Positions 53,385 to 62,166 are shown, counted from the first letter of the stretch. The stretch: 64,000 nucleotides of DNA from a bacterium Ga0077546 (GCA_001464165.1 LNEX01000485.1:11679-75678), one strand, 5' to 3'. Program-made: numbers and translations. The notes: generated from the sequence alone by a model not told the origin.

Positions 53385-55655
53385 CTAGTAGATATAGAGC
53401 ATTTCACGGAACTTAGGCAGCGGCCAGAGAGCATCATCGACGATAGTCTCAAGCTTATCGGCCCCTTCGCGAACAGAATCCATGGCCGGAATTATTCGCT
53501 CTTGGTAGAACTTAGCTTTACGAAGTAAATCTACCTCACCATGGTCGCCATTGTCGTCTTTCTTGCCCTCTAGAATGAGAGCTTCGAGCTTATCAATGGC
53601 AACTTGCAAGAAAGAAACCTTATCGCAAACATGCTTTAGGAGATTCTCTTGTTCGTCAAGGTTAATTCCACTCACCGCAGCTTTCGTGGTAGCAATTGTT
53701 TGAGCCAACTTCAATTGATACTCGAGTGCAGCAGGGAGAATAATTGTGCGGGCAATATTTGCAGTCAACAATGATTCGATATTGACAGTCTTGCAATATG
53801 ATTCAAGCTGCACGTTGTAGCGGCTGAAGAGCTCATCTTCTTGCAGCACTTCGTACTTCTTGAAGAGCTCTGTCACTTCTTTCTCATTGAGAACCGGAAG
53901 AGCGTCCACAGTATTTCTCAAGTTCGGCAAACCGCGACGAGCAGCCTCATCGTGCCAAGCTTGTGAATAATTGTCGCCATTGAACAAGATGCGCTCATTC
54001 TCAACCAATGTCTTACGCACTACTTTTTCAGCAGCAGCATTAGCATCAAGACCACCCTTAATCTCAGCAGCAATGGCCGTAGCAACAAAGTCCATAGACT
54101 CAGCTACGATTGTGTTAAGAACGGTGTTTGGCCAAGCGATTGATTGGCTAGAGCCAACAGCACGGAACTCAAACTTGTTTCCAGTAAAGGCAAATGGCGA
54201 GGTTCTATTTCTATCAGAATCATCACGTGGAAGATCAGGCAGAGTAGATACTCCAAACTGAAGAACCTTGCCGATTTCGCCAAGAATTTCTTTCTTTCCA
54301 GCGATCAATGTTTGCACAACTGCTGAGAGTTTATCACCAAGATAAATGCTCATGATTGCTGGTGGAGCTTCATTGGCGCCAAGCCTATGGTCGTTACCGG
54401 CAGAGGCAATGCTGGCTCTGAGTAAATGACCATATTTATTGATAGCGCGAATAACGGCTGTCAATACAACAATAAATTGCAAGTTGTCGTGCGGTGTTGT
54501 GCCAGGCTCAAGCAAGTTATTGCCTTGATCATCGGCCATCGACCAATTATTGTGCTTACCACTGCCGTTGACACCACTGAATGGCTTCTCATGGAAGAGG
54601 CAACGCAAACCATGCTTCTGAGCCGTTTTACGGAAGACTTCCATCAACAGCATGTTGTGGTCAACAGCAACGTTGCTATATTCAAATACAGGCGCTACTT
54701 CAAACTGAGCTGGCGCAACTTCGTTGTGACGAGTCTTAACTGGCACACCTAGCTTGTAACATTCAGCTTCGGTGTCCATCATGAAGGCCAATACACGCTC
54801 TTTGATAGAACCCCAATAGTGGTCTTCCATTTCTTGGCCACGAGGTGGTTTAGCCCCAAACAAAGCACGGCCGCTATTAATCAAGTCAGGCCGCGACATG
54901 TAATAGGCTTCATCAATCAAGAAATATTCTTGCTCGGCGCCAACTGTGCAATTGACACGCTTAACTTCTTTGTTGCCGAGCAATTTAAGAAGGTGCACAC
55001 TCTGCTTGTTGAGAGCTTCTAGTGAACGAAGCAGTGGTGTCTTTTTGTCGAGAGCATGACCAGAATACGAGCAAAATACTGTAGGAATACAGAGCGTTTT
55101 GCCGTTAGTACTTTCCATCAAGAAAGCTGGGCTGGTAGGGTCCCAACCTGTATAACCGCGGGCCTCAAATGTCGATCTGATACCACCAGAAGGGAAGCTC
55201 GAAGCATCAGGCTCACCCTGAATCAAAAGCTTGCCAGAAAACTCAAGAATGGCGCCGCCATCTTCTGCGCTTGATACCAAGAATGAATCATGCTTCTCAG
55301 CAGTCAACCCAGTCAGTGGGTGGAACCAGTGGGTAAAGTGAGTGGCACCTTTAGAGAGAGCCCAGTCTTTCATAGCATTAGCGACAATGTCAGCCATCGA
55401 TGGGTGCAGCGCTTCGCCGAAGTCTAGACAACGCACCAAAGCCTTGTAAACATGCTTAGGTAGGAGCTTTCGCATAACCGCACGATTGAAGACATTCTGC
55501 CCGAATACTTCCGATACAGTAACCTTACTGAAGTCAACAGACATCTGTACTGGTTCTCGTCCTTGCACTGTTCTCTTAGCGGCACCGCGCGCATCAGCGT
55601 GAGGTGACGAGGATGTACGGCCTGTCATTGCATACCCTCTCTCTTTTACTGTCAT
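53385..55655 (-). CDS. glnN: Glutamine synthetase type III
   Basis: ATP-dependent ammonium assimilation to glutamine. The type III family is identified by length (756; typical 700-760), the N-terminal FGQNVFNRAVMRKLLPKHVY, PTVFCSYSGHALDKKTPLLRS, catalytic NCTVGAEQEYFLID, KTRHNEVAPAQFE, FHEKPFSGVNGSGKHNNWSM and RTSPFAFTGNKFEFRAVGSS. The C-terminal extra domain of the type is present. The ATG at 55655 has GAGGTAAGGA before it; an internal ATG ten codons later is also possible. The gene is alone; the YjbQ-family gene upstream has a 54-base gap to it and the same direction, so they could be cotranscribed. Confidence 0.95.
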   Translation of the reverse strand: MTVKERGYAMTGRTSSSPHADARGAAKRTVQGREPVQMSVDFSKVTVSEVFGQNVFNRAVMRKLLPKHVYKALVRCLDFGEALHPSMADIVANAMKDWALSKGATHFTHWFHPLTGLTAEKHDSFLVSSAEDGGAILEFSGKLLIQGEPDASSFPSGGIRSTFEARGYTGWDPTSPAFLMESTNGKTLCIPTVFCSYSGHALDKKTPLLRSLEALNKQSVHLLKLLGNKEVKRVNCTVGAEQEYFLIDEAYYMSRPDLINSGRALFGAKPPRGQEMEDHYWGSIKERVLAFMMDTEAECYKLGVPVKTRHNEVAPAQFEVAPVFEYSNVAVDHNMLLMEVFRKTAQKHGLRCLFHEKPFSGVNGSGKHNNWSMADDQGNNLLEPGTTPHDNLQFIVVLTAVIRAINKYGHLLRASIASAGNDHRLGANEAPPAIMSIYLGDKLSAVVQTLIAGKKEILGEIGKVLQFGVSTLPDLPRDDSDRNRTSPFAFTGNKFEFRAVGSSQSIAWPNTVLNTIVAESMDFVATAIAAEIKGGLDANAAAEKVVRKTLVENERILFNGDNYSQAWHDEAARRGLPNLRNTVDALPVLNEKEVTELFKKYEVLQEDELFSRYNVQLESYCKTVNIESLLTANIARTIILPAALEYQLKLAQTIATTKAAVSGINLDEQENLLKHVCDKVSFLQVAIDKLEALILEGKKDDNGDHGEVDLLRKAKFYQERIIPAMDSVREGADKLETIVDDALWPLPKFREMLYIY

Positions 55656-55709
55656 TTCCTTACCTCGTTGAAATTGTTTCTGTGAAGAAGCTAGAAATCG
55701 AATTACTAG

Positions 55710-56141
55710 CTACAAGCCAAGCGCCTTGAGAATTACTCTCTTCTTGCGCTGGCCATCAAACTCTGCATAAAAAATTTGCTCCCAGGGCCCCAAGTCTAAT
55801 TTGCCATCCGTGACAGGTACCATCACCTGATGATTGATCAAAATGCGCTTGAGATGAGCATCCCCGTTGTCTTCTCCGGTATTGTGATGGTGGTAGTCGG
55901 GGTTAACTGGCGCCAGTTTTTCCAACCATTGATCAATATCTTTGATTAGTCCATTCTCCCAATCATTGACATACACACCAGCAGTAATGTGCATGGCAGA
56001 AACAAGAATGAACCCTTCCTTAAGACCGGTTTCTTCTAGAAATTGCTGAACATCATCAGTGATGCGGATGTATTCACGCTTTTGTTTCGTGTCAAACCAC
56101 AAATATTTGGTATGGGCCTTGAGGCCTTCTTGTACCTTCAT
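55710..56141 (-). CDS. yjbQ: YjbQ family protein (UPF0047)
   Basis: A 143-residue protein of the YjbQ/UPF0047 family. The signatures are [37 protein letters not shown] and [16 protein letters not shown]. Family members show weak thiamine-phosphate synthase activity in some tests; the true role is unclear. I start at ATG 56141 ([12 protein letters not shown]) because TAGGAAAATACAT lies before it and the longer frame adds only MCPFLRKIH. It lies upstream of glnN in the same direction. Cytosolic. Confidence 0.85.
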   Translation of the reverse strand: MKVQEGLKAHTKYLWFDTKQKREYIRITDDVQQFLEETGLKEGFILVSAMHITAGVYVNDWENGLIKDIDQWLEKLAPVNPDYHHHNTGEDNGDAHLKRILINHQVMVPVTDGKLDLGPWEQIFYAEFDGQRKKRVILKALGL

Positions 56142-56359
56142 ATGTATTTTCCTAAGAAATGGGCACAATTTGCCCTATTCTAGCCCACTTGGCCATGGCT
56201 ACGAGTACCCAAGCGCACTTCCGTAACTTTTGAGAATCAAGAAACTATCAAGTCATAGCCGGCGCATATATCAGTATTAAATGCAGCGCTCGATTAAGTG
56301 CCCAAATCAGGCTATACGCCTAGAACATAACTAAATCCCAAGACCACATGTCTAGACCA

Positions 56360-57463
56360 CTAAATGCCTTCTAAAGCTTTTAACGGATTGAGCAAATCAA
56401 GCGCCTTAAGAGCCTTGAGGGTACCTTGGTAATCAAGGTGTCTGGTCTCATTCATCTGCCAACCCAACACACGGTCATAGCTACCAGTTAAGCTGCGAGC
56501 ACTCTGACTGGCATGGTCAACCACCACAGTGCGCATACTGGGCTGGAATAACTCAATTTTCCCGGCATTCTTCATCATAGTTAGCTGTTCAAACTGACCG
56601 GCATAGAATGCCACCTGGTCACCCTGCTTAACAATGCCCAAGCCCCGAGTGGCAAGCAAATCACTTATGGAAGGTCGGGCGCCAACACCAGCCTCCGGTC
56701 CGTGAATGTGAAAAGGAATCTTGTCTGCTTTAGTGCTGCCAGGAAGCCACTTGAGCTCATCCTTGGTTCCCGCAACTGCTCGGCTCAACTTAAGAGAGGC
56801 AAGATCAACTGTACTTCCTGTTTCAACCCCTTTCCATGGGTGCTTATCACCCAAAATGCGGCTGAGCTCTAGCACGTCTACGGTGGCTTTTCCTTGAACG
56901 TCTTTACTCACAACTGAAAGAGGCAATCGCTCAGAACCCGGGCCAATAAAAGCAACACGGTCTTTAACTGGCATAATCAGCTTATCGTCTACAGCTTTGC
57001 CAATGCGGTTGTAGACGGGCGGCGCGCCAAACGCTCTGCTCACGGCATACCCGCCGAGTGCCATACCTGGAGCCGCTTCGGTAAAATTAGTGAGGCTGCG
57101 GCCCAGGTTCTGGGCGCTAGTATCAGCCAAGTGCTGGCGAGCTGCATCATTGTCGGCACTTGCTGCCTTTTTTACAAAGCCAGTCAGTGAGCTAGCCGCT
57201 TCAAAACCCTGCCAGCCAATACCGGCCACCGCCGCCACCACTGCCACTTTCTGGTTTTTGAGAAGAACTGTACCAACAGCGCCAATAGCCGCCCCCCCAG
57301 CGACTCGGGTAAGCAAATCAGCAGGATGATTTCTGATATCACCGCTAAGTTCGTCGTAAAAAGCCGATGGAGTCTGCGAAAGAGTGCGCGCTGTCACCTT
57401 GGCTACATTCTCGAGAGAGGAGTTGCCGTCAGGTTGTGAATTGTCGGGGCGATCTAATGGCAT
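56360..57463 (-). CDS. Protein of unknown function with two glycine/alanine-rich segments
   Basis: A 367-residue protein without signal peptide. The N-terminal part has two hydrophobic Gly/Ala-rich stretches (VAGGAAIGAVGTVLLKN at about 52 and VAVVAAVAGIGWQGFEAASS at about 72), possibly membrane helices or a helical hairpin. A Thr/Ser-rich middle (SLTNFTEAAPGMALGG) and a C-terminal folded part (from about 175) with VDVLELSRILGDKHPWKGV and ISDLLATRGLGIVKQGDQVA follow. No family is recognised. The ATG at 57463 has no strong ribosome binding site. It could be a lineage-specific membrane-associated protein. Confidence 0.45.
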   Translation of the reverse strand: MPLDRPDNSQPDGNSSLENVAKVTARTLSQTPSAFYDELSGDIRNHPADLLTRVAGGAAIGAVGTVLLKNQKVAVVAAVAGIGWQGFEAASSLTGFVKKAASADNDAARQHLADTSAQNLGRSLTNFTEAAPGMALGGYAVSRAFGAPPVYNRIGKAVDDKLIMPVKDRVAFIGPGSERLPLSVVSKDVQGKATVDVLELSRILGDKHPWKGVETGSTVDLASLKLSRAVAGTKDELKWLPGSTKADKIPFHIHGPEAGVGARPSISDLLATRGLGIVKQGDQVAFYAGQFEQLTMMKNAGKIELFQPSMRTVVVDHASQSARSLTGSYDRVLGWQMNETRHLDYQGTLKALKALDLLNPLKALEGI

Positions 57464-57653
57464 CGATAATCCGCTTACTTACTCAGCTTATTCAACTTAT
57501 AGCTACGCATGAACTTCATATTAAAGATGGAGCCAGCCCCTGTCATTGGGGAGACTACGACAAGATTTAATCTTCAGCTCAACTGCGTCCCTGCGGCCAA
57601 TCGGTTAATCTGCATCAGCTATCGGAGCTCAGGTATCGGCTAAAAATATTAGA

Positions 57654-58298
57654 TCAAGCCTTGTTGGCATGCTTGGCCGGAGGTTCTAATAAATTCAAAC
57701 CTTGTTCAGCATCTTGCTGCTCAGGATCTAAATCTAAAGCGGCCTTATAAGCATCAATTGCCCGGCCCGAAAGACCTTGCCGGGCGAACAATTTACCCAA
57801 ATGAGTCCACAAGGCCGCATGCTTAGGCGAGAGCTTTACAGCTTCTTCAAACTCCGCACTGGCGCGAGTTAAATCGCCTTTTGACTCAGCCAACCAGGCC
57901 AAATCGACATGCAAGGCCGCAACATTGGGCTGCAGCCTAACAGCTTCTTCAAGCTGCTCCATAGCCTTGGTTGTATTGCCAGCTTTCTCCATTAGGAAGG
58001 CCAAATCAGCATGAGCAAAGGCGTCAGATGGGTCCATCGCAAAACTGGCCGCATACTCTTTTTCGGCTTTATTAAAATCACCCATGCTGGCATAGGCAAA
58101 TGCCATAGATCTGCTAACACGAGCATTGTTTGGCTGGTAACTAAGTGCCCACTGAAATTCAGTGATGGCATCTTTCCATTTAGCTTCACGAGCAGCCGCA
58201 ATTCCCTTAACGTAATGGGCTTTGCAGGCTGATTCTTTAAACTTCACTTTCTGTGACTCGTCTAGGGGAATAGGCTCGCCCAAACCAACCACCATCAT
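57654..58298 (-). CDS. TPR protein, C-terminal part of a frameshifted gene
   Basis: Five TPR units of canonical type (IAAAREAKWKDAITEFQWAL, MDPSDAFAHADLAFLMEKAG and so on) ending in LLEPPAKHANKA. The first residues (MMVVGLGEPIPLDESQKVKF) lie in the frame that continues the upstream ORF 58237..58878 if one base near 58299 is removed: it would read DYVFVALSMMVVGLGEP. The upstream ATG at 58298 has no ribosome binding site. The joined gene would code for about 408 residues with an N-terminal signal peptide. Confidence 0.75.
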   Translation of the reverse strand: MMVVGLGEPIPLDESQKVKFKESACKAHYVKGIAAAREAKWKDAITEFQWALSYQPNNARVSRSMAFAYASMGDFNKAEKEYAASFAMDPSDAFAHADLAFLMEKAGNTTKAMEQLEEAVRLQPNVAALHVDLAWLAESKGDLTRASAEFEEAVKLSPKHAALWTHLGKLFARQGLSGRAIDAYKAALDLDPEQQDAEQGLNLLEPPAKHANKA

Positions 58299-58878
58299 CG
58301 CTCAAGGCAACGAAAACATAGTCGCGGTGCACAGCTTTAATGCCCGGCTCGCACATGACGGCCGCCTGCAATTCAAGTTCGGCCATCTCAGCATTCCATT
58401 GCCCCAAATAAACTCTGGCTAGCTCATAGTGATCTAAAGCTTCATTGTGCAGAGCCTCTGCCTGCGCAGCCGCAGCCTGGCGCTTTGCTTCGCGCGCAGC
58501 ATAGGCGGCAGCGGCTGTTGCCTGCTCTGAAGTAAGAGCCGGTGTCAAATCGGCACTTGCTTCAGACTTAGCTTCAGAAATGGTTTCAGACTTAATATCA
58601 ACTGAAGCTTCTGTCTTAGATTCGGGCTTAGATTCGGGCTTTTCCCCAGCCTTAGAGGTGACATGGTCAACTGTTTTTTTGACGGTACTAAACTTAGTAC
58701 CAGTAGAAAGTTCCGCTCCAGTCTTAGCACCATCAGGCTCAGCCGCACTGGCAGCATTATTGAGAAAGAAACTAACGGCAAGCAAACCTGCGCCAATACT
58801 TAGAGAACTTTGTAGTGAAGCGACAAAGGCTCTTCTAAAGGTAATTTTCATAGCAGTCTTTCTTTCTGACATCAACAA
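58237..58878 (-). CDS. Exported TPR-like protein, N-terminal part of a frameshifted gene
   Basis: A signal peptide (about residues 10-45, ending SAAEP) leads to a Lys/Glu/Ser-rich stretch (75-110), an Ala/Gln-rich helix (AAYAAREAKRQAAAAQAEAL), and a TPR-like unit (HYELARVYLGQWNAEMAELE). The end (DGGWFGRAYSPRRVTESEV) does not look like TPR; the natural continuation is in the neighbouring frame at 57654..58298. The start could be ATG 58878 or ATG 58851 (MKITFRRAFVASL). The two ORFs overlap by 62 bases. Confidence 0.7.
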   Translation of the reverse strand: MLMSERKTAMKITFRRAFVASLQSSLSIGAGLLAVSFFLNNAASAAEPDGAKTGAELSTGTKFSTVKKTVDHVTSKAGEKPESKPESKTEASVDIKSETISEAKSEASADLTPALTSEQATAAAAYAAREAKRQAAAAQAEALHNEALDHYELARVYLGQWNAEMAELELQAAVMCEPGIKAVHRDYVFVALSDDGGWFGRAYSPRRVTESEV

Positions 58879-59000
58879 TCTAGTCTACCTCGACTGGCCA
58901 CAAGCAATGCTCACTAGCACCATTATGCCATTGTAACCCCTACCCACTTCTACAACCGAAAGGCTACATCACACTCAGTGTTTTCCCCAGATTGAAAGCT

Positions 59001-59870
59001 TTAAGCCGTAGGCAGCGGGGCTGCCACGATTGAAATGCCATTGGCCTCGGCGAACTTAATCATTTCATCTTGCTCAACTACCAGCGTTTCTTTCGCTTCG
59101 ACAGCCAATACACCACCGGGGTTTGGATTATCACGCACCATAGAATTGAGAGTGGTCATACCAACAGTAGGAATATCAAAGCGCTGATCTTGATTGGGCT
59201 TAGAAACTTTGCAGACCACAACTGGCCCTTGGGCCAACTTCACAGCCCGTTTTATCGCTTCATCGGTGCCTTCGATAGCCTCAAGCGCCAAAATCATGCG
59301 GTCTTTAACAATCACGGTCTGACCAATATCTAAGCGCGCGATCTCACGAGCAACACCCATACCGTACTCAACATCAGCATACTGAGCGGCTGTAGGCACA
59401 GAAGATGTAAGTACACCAATTTCTGGGAACAGATGGCGTAGAAATTCTGACTGCGTTAAAACCTTAAGGCCATGAGCTTCCATGATGTCGCCAACAGCAA
59501 ACTGGATAGTATCATCATTAAAATTAGGCAACTTGCTAAGTTCCTTGACTGCCACCCAATCAAGCTTATGAAGCTGTCGCAACAAGTTGATTTTGGGAAC
59601 CTTGCCAATAAAAACGATGTTGGAGCATCCTTCTTTTTTCAGCAAACCAATGTTGCGTCCGATCTGACCCGGTGCCACCAAAAATGTTTTGTCAGCATGG
59701 GGAGAAACCTGACTTTCAGCACTTTCTGACAGTGCCAGCGCCACGACTCGGTATCCGCGTTCTTTAGCCGATTGAGCCAAAAGGCCTGGCAATTTGCCCT
59801 CGCCAGATACAAGACCTAATACAGTCGCCACACTCACACTACTTTCCTGAGTAAGGGTAGAGAAACCCAT
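59001..59870 (-). CDS. lpxI: UDP-2,3-diacylglucosamine pyrophosphatase LpxI
   Basis: Catalyses the fourth step of lipid A synthesis, cleaving UDP-2,3-diacylglucosamine to lipid X and UMP. The family (DUF1009) marks are GLVSGEGKLPGLLAQSAKER near the N-terminus, IGRNIGLLKKEGCSNIVFIG, VPTAAQYADVEYGMGVAREI, VIVKDRMILALEAIEGTDEA and DIPTVGMTTLNSM. The length of 289 is normal. Its presence implies an LPS-type outer membrane. It stands alone; no lpxA, lpxB or other lipid A gene is in the window. The ATG or GTG at 59870 gives MGFSTLTQES as the N-terminus; the true start may be a few codons later. Confidence 0.88.
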   Translation of the reverse strand: MGFSTLTQESSVSVATVLGLVSGEGKLPGLLAQSAKERGYRVVALALSESAESQVSPHADKTFLVAPGQIGRNIGLLKKEGCSNIVFIGKVPKINLLRQLHKLDWVAVKELSKLPNFNDDTIQFAVGDIMEAHGLKVLTQSEFLRHLFPEIGVLTSSVPTAAQYADVEYGMGVAREIARLDIGQTVIVKDRMILALEAIEGTDEAIKRAVKLAQGPVVVCKVSKPNQDQRFDIPTVGMTTLNSMVRDNPNPGGVLAVEAKETLVVEQDEMIKFAEANGISIVAAPLPTA

Positions 59871-60105
59871 GCCTACCGCCTTTAAGAGCTCACCGTGCAG
59901 CCCGACTACTTATACTTCAAGCGAAGAAGCTCCGCATAGTTTAACATGTTCTTGGCAGCCAGCAGCCACCACGGCGGCTGAACAGGCATCTCCGATTACG
60001 CCAGTATCTTGACATTGTGGTTTAAAAGCATTTAACTGAATGAATCATATAGAATGGCTTGGCAGCCAAAGAACGGCCTTCATAAAGAGAACAGGAATAG
60101 AGACT

Positions 60106-60771
60106 ATGAGCGCAGTGTCTACCAAGAATCAAAAAGAACAGCTTGTTAGAAGCTCGGCAATTAAGCTAGGTGCAATTGCACTTCTAGCTGGCCTGACAAT
60201 GTTAAGCAGCAGCACTCAAGCATCAGCACAAGGCGGCTTTAGCAGCACAAGTCAAGCTGCCAGAAAGGGATTGGGCGACGGTTCCAGCTTTTACATGTCA
60301 CGGCGCCAAATACAATTTGTAGACGATTCACCGATCATTAGAAATAGCAGTGGCCAAGTTCAAGCAGGCGGCGCCACAGGCTTCGCCAGCCAGCAAGGTG
60401 GCCAACAGCCACTACAAAGAGCTGGATTTACTTCATATTCAAGCTCGCTACCCTCGTCAACAGGCGCGGCCCTGCCCAAAGTGAATAATGGCGTGCCGGT
60501 CCAGACACCTCCTCCAGCCCCAGCCAAATCGCTGAACGCTAAAGCTGGTGGTCTTTCCAAGGGCAAGAAGTCTGCAGCCAAGCCAGCCGCAGCCCCCAAA
60601 GCCCCAGCCCAGCCAGAAGGTATTCATGCTTACAACAGCTACAACGGCTATAACCCCTCAGCCCTTGCACCTGGAGAGATTTCAGGTGGCGGGGCCGGCA
60701 CTGTTACAACCAGGCAAGGCAATGTCAAAGGTAGCGTGTTGCACTGGTCAAGACGGCGCAGGGCCCAATAA
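60106..60771 (+). CDS. Small exported Ala/Gln/Ser-rich protein of unknown function
   Basis: The start ATG at 60106 (MSAVSTKNQKEQLVRSSAIK) has GGAATAGAGACT before it and is better than the upstream start at 60040. A hydrophobic segment (IKLGAIALLAGLTMLSSSTQA) is a signal peptide. The rest is low-complexity: Gln/Ser/Gly-rich, with an Ala/Pro/Lys region (KGKKSAAKPAAAPKAPAQPE) and a Tyr/Asn-rich patch (YNSYNGYNPSA). No fold is recognised. Surface or matrix protein is a possibility. It precedes the tRNA gene by about 110 bases. Confidence 0.55.
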   Translation: MSAVSTKNQKEQLVRSSAIKLGAIALLAGLTMLSSSTQASAQGGFSSTSQAARKGLGDGSSFYMSRRQIQFVDDSPIIRNSSGQVQAGGATGFASQQGGQQPLQRAGFTSYSSSLPSSTGAALPKVNNGVPVQTPPPAPAKSLNAKAGGLSKGKKSAAKPAAAPKAPAQPEGIHAYNSYNGYNPSALAPGEISGGGAGTVTTRQGNVKGSVLHWSRRRRAQ

Positions 60772-60879
60772 CTACATCATAAATAAAGTTAGTGGCAAAG
60801 CCTGACGTTACAGAACTATTTACTGAATCGAATAAAGTGCAAGGTCAGCCACAAACCCTGTGGTAATATTCTTCATGTT

Positions 60880-60953
60880 GCGGCTGTAGCCCAGCTGGAT
60901 AGAGCGCATGGCTACGAACCATGAGGTCGGGAGTTCGAATCTCTCCAGCCGCG
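60880..60953 (+). tRNA. tRNA-Arg(ACG)
   Basis: A complete cloverleaf of 74 bases. The acceptor stem GCGGCTG/CAGCCGC is perfect, the anticodon loop is CTACGAA with anticodon ACG (read CGU, and CGC/CGA after deamination to I34), and the T arm is GGGAG-TTCGAAT-CTCTC with one G-U pair. The D stem GCCC/GAGC has one mismatch (C12 with A23), unusual. No CCA is encoded. The T arm and 3' end are a favoured integration site for phage and island integrases, and a different-looking region follows. Confidence 0.9.
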
Positions 60954-60973
60954 AATCTTAAGACCATTACTAG

Positions 60974-61003
60974 AAGCGCTCCTCACACGAGGGGCGCTTT
61001 TGG
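60974..61003 (+). terminator. Hairpin terminator after tRNA-Arg
   Basis: An 11-base stem (60974-60984 with 60989-60999) with one T-G pair, loop ACAC, then TTGGTTTT. It closes the tRNA transcript. Confidence 0.75.
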
Positions 61004-61635
61004 TTTTGGGGTATGCAAAAAATCTTGCCGCTACTTTGCCGCTACCTTTTTGACCCTCACGGCAAAAGGCCATTAATCGCTTTAGCTACGAGAACAGAAA
61101 CTTGAGCTAGGCAGTTTCAAATACATGTTCAAAAGAAACCGCCCCGTAAGCGCACAGCTTTGCTGGTGCGAACGGGGTGGAACCACCGAAGCTGTATGCT
61201 TCACCGGTGGTATCACGTTCATGATGATACGATGCGCGTTTCCGTAATCATGCCATCACCACTGCTAACTTTCCTACTACCTTTCGGACTTAAATTGATA
61301 GTTCCACATGTGGTATTACGTTCAACGGCCGTATATTCGGCAAAACTTGGATTTTCATACCACAAAAGTGTTTCGGTATACCGTTCAACGCAAGCACAAC
61401 AAGCCTTTGCGCTATTTTTCTGAATTCCTTTATCCTGCCATCACCACTTTTAAATTTGCCTGCCCTTCCCCCGCCTTCTCCTTGGTGGTAATGTCGCAAC
61501 CTCTTTGAGGTTTCGATGGAATTACTATCCGTCTTATGCGGCAGCTTCGCTGCCTCTAAATTAAGGTCGTCTTTTCGAATAATCTGATTAGGTATCTTGA
61601 TGTTAGACTAGAAGCTCTATAGATGAGAAGCAGAA
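61004..61635. other. Structured non-coding stretch after the tRNA-Arg gene
   Basis: 632 bases with no credible gene. It contains TTGCCGCTAC twice in a row near 61022-61046, a strong two-part hairpin (61142-61177: CCCCGT/ACGGGG outer, CGCACAGC/GCTGGTGCG inner), a second hairpin (61182-61211: ACCACCG/CGGTGGT around AAGC/GCTT), the motif GGTATnACGTTCA at 61209 and 61312 with a variant GGTATACCGTTCA at 61375, and the string TGCCATCACCACT at 61250 and 61436. AACCTC/GAGGTT and GGCAGC/GCTGCC hairpins lie at 61498-61512 and about 61540-61554. Small frames in it are not credible genes. A structured RNA or an attachment/recombination region would fit. Confidence 0.5.
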
Positions 61636-62166
61636 ATGCAAGAAGATCAATTTTGGTCAATAGTAGACAGTGCAAAACCAGATCTAAATCAGACTTATAA
61701 TATCGACAATCACTATAAGAATTACTATCAAGCCGTTTCCAAGCTAACCGAAAATGAACTCCACGATTTTGCAGTAATGCAATTTCGGCTAAAGGTAAAA
61801 GCTAGAAGTATAGCTATGATGCAAGCTGCTTACATCGTAAACAGTGGAGACTTCAGCGATGATGATTTCGACAATTTTCTGGCCGGTCTGATAGCACAGG
61901 GCAAAGTAGAGTACTACAATGCGCTTGAAGACCCGGAGAAAACATTTCTTTCGTTGCCAAACGCCAAACTTCTTGAACGCTGCTCAATGTTTGACAGCAC
62001 TCCATATAATGTGTTCGAGGAAAAGGGTGGAAATCCCGATAGCCTTGTAACAGAGAAAGACGAAAGTCTTATTGAAGAATCTGGCTTAACTGATGATTTT
62101 AGTGACGATCCTACTGTCCTAAAAGCCAAATTTCCTGAGCTATTCATGAGATTTTGGCGGTGTTGA
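61636..62166 (+). CDS. DUF4240 domain protein
   Basis: 176 residues. The DUF4240 signature is seen at the N-terminus (EDQFWSIVDSA) and especially FSDDDFDNFLAGLIAQGKVE with YYNALEDPEKT (about residues 73-103). The function of DUF4240 is unknown; many members sit beside toxin-immunity genes, so an immunity-like role can be suspected but not shown. No signal peptide. The ATG at 61636 has GAGAAG before it. A helical Asp/Glu-rich C-terminus (ESGLTDDFSDDPTVLKAKF) follows. It lies in the possible island after tRNA-Arg and 72 bases before the orphan gene at 62239. Confidence 0.7.
   Translation: MQEDQFWSIVDSAKPDLNQTYNIDNHYKNYYQAVSKLTENELHDFAVMQFRLKVKARSIAMMQAAYIVNSGDFSDDDFDNFLAGLIAQGKVEYYNALEDPEKTFLSLPNAKLLERCSMFDSTPYNVFEEKGGNPDSLVTEKDESLIEESGLTDDFSDDPTVLKAKFPELFMRFWRC

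Noticed and set aside
61142..61211. Resemblance of the string GGGGTGGAACCACCG to parts of the ZTP (pfl) riboswitch.
   Set aside because: The family's other conserved elements (GACUGGC at the start and GCCUGGGC at the end) are missing, and no purine or folate gene follows.
61160..61499. Small ORFs on both strands (61160-61423 plus, 61290-61499 minus) in the non-coding stretch.
   Set aside because: No ribosome binding site, odd composition, and they run through hairpins and repeats; they look like chance frames.
61130..61560. Integron attC site or CRISPR array as the reason for repeats in 61.1-61.6 kb.
   Set aside because: The motif copies are too few, irregularly spaced (103 and 63 bases), and lack the attC core sites; there are no spacers or cas genes.
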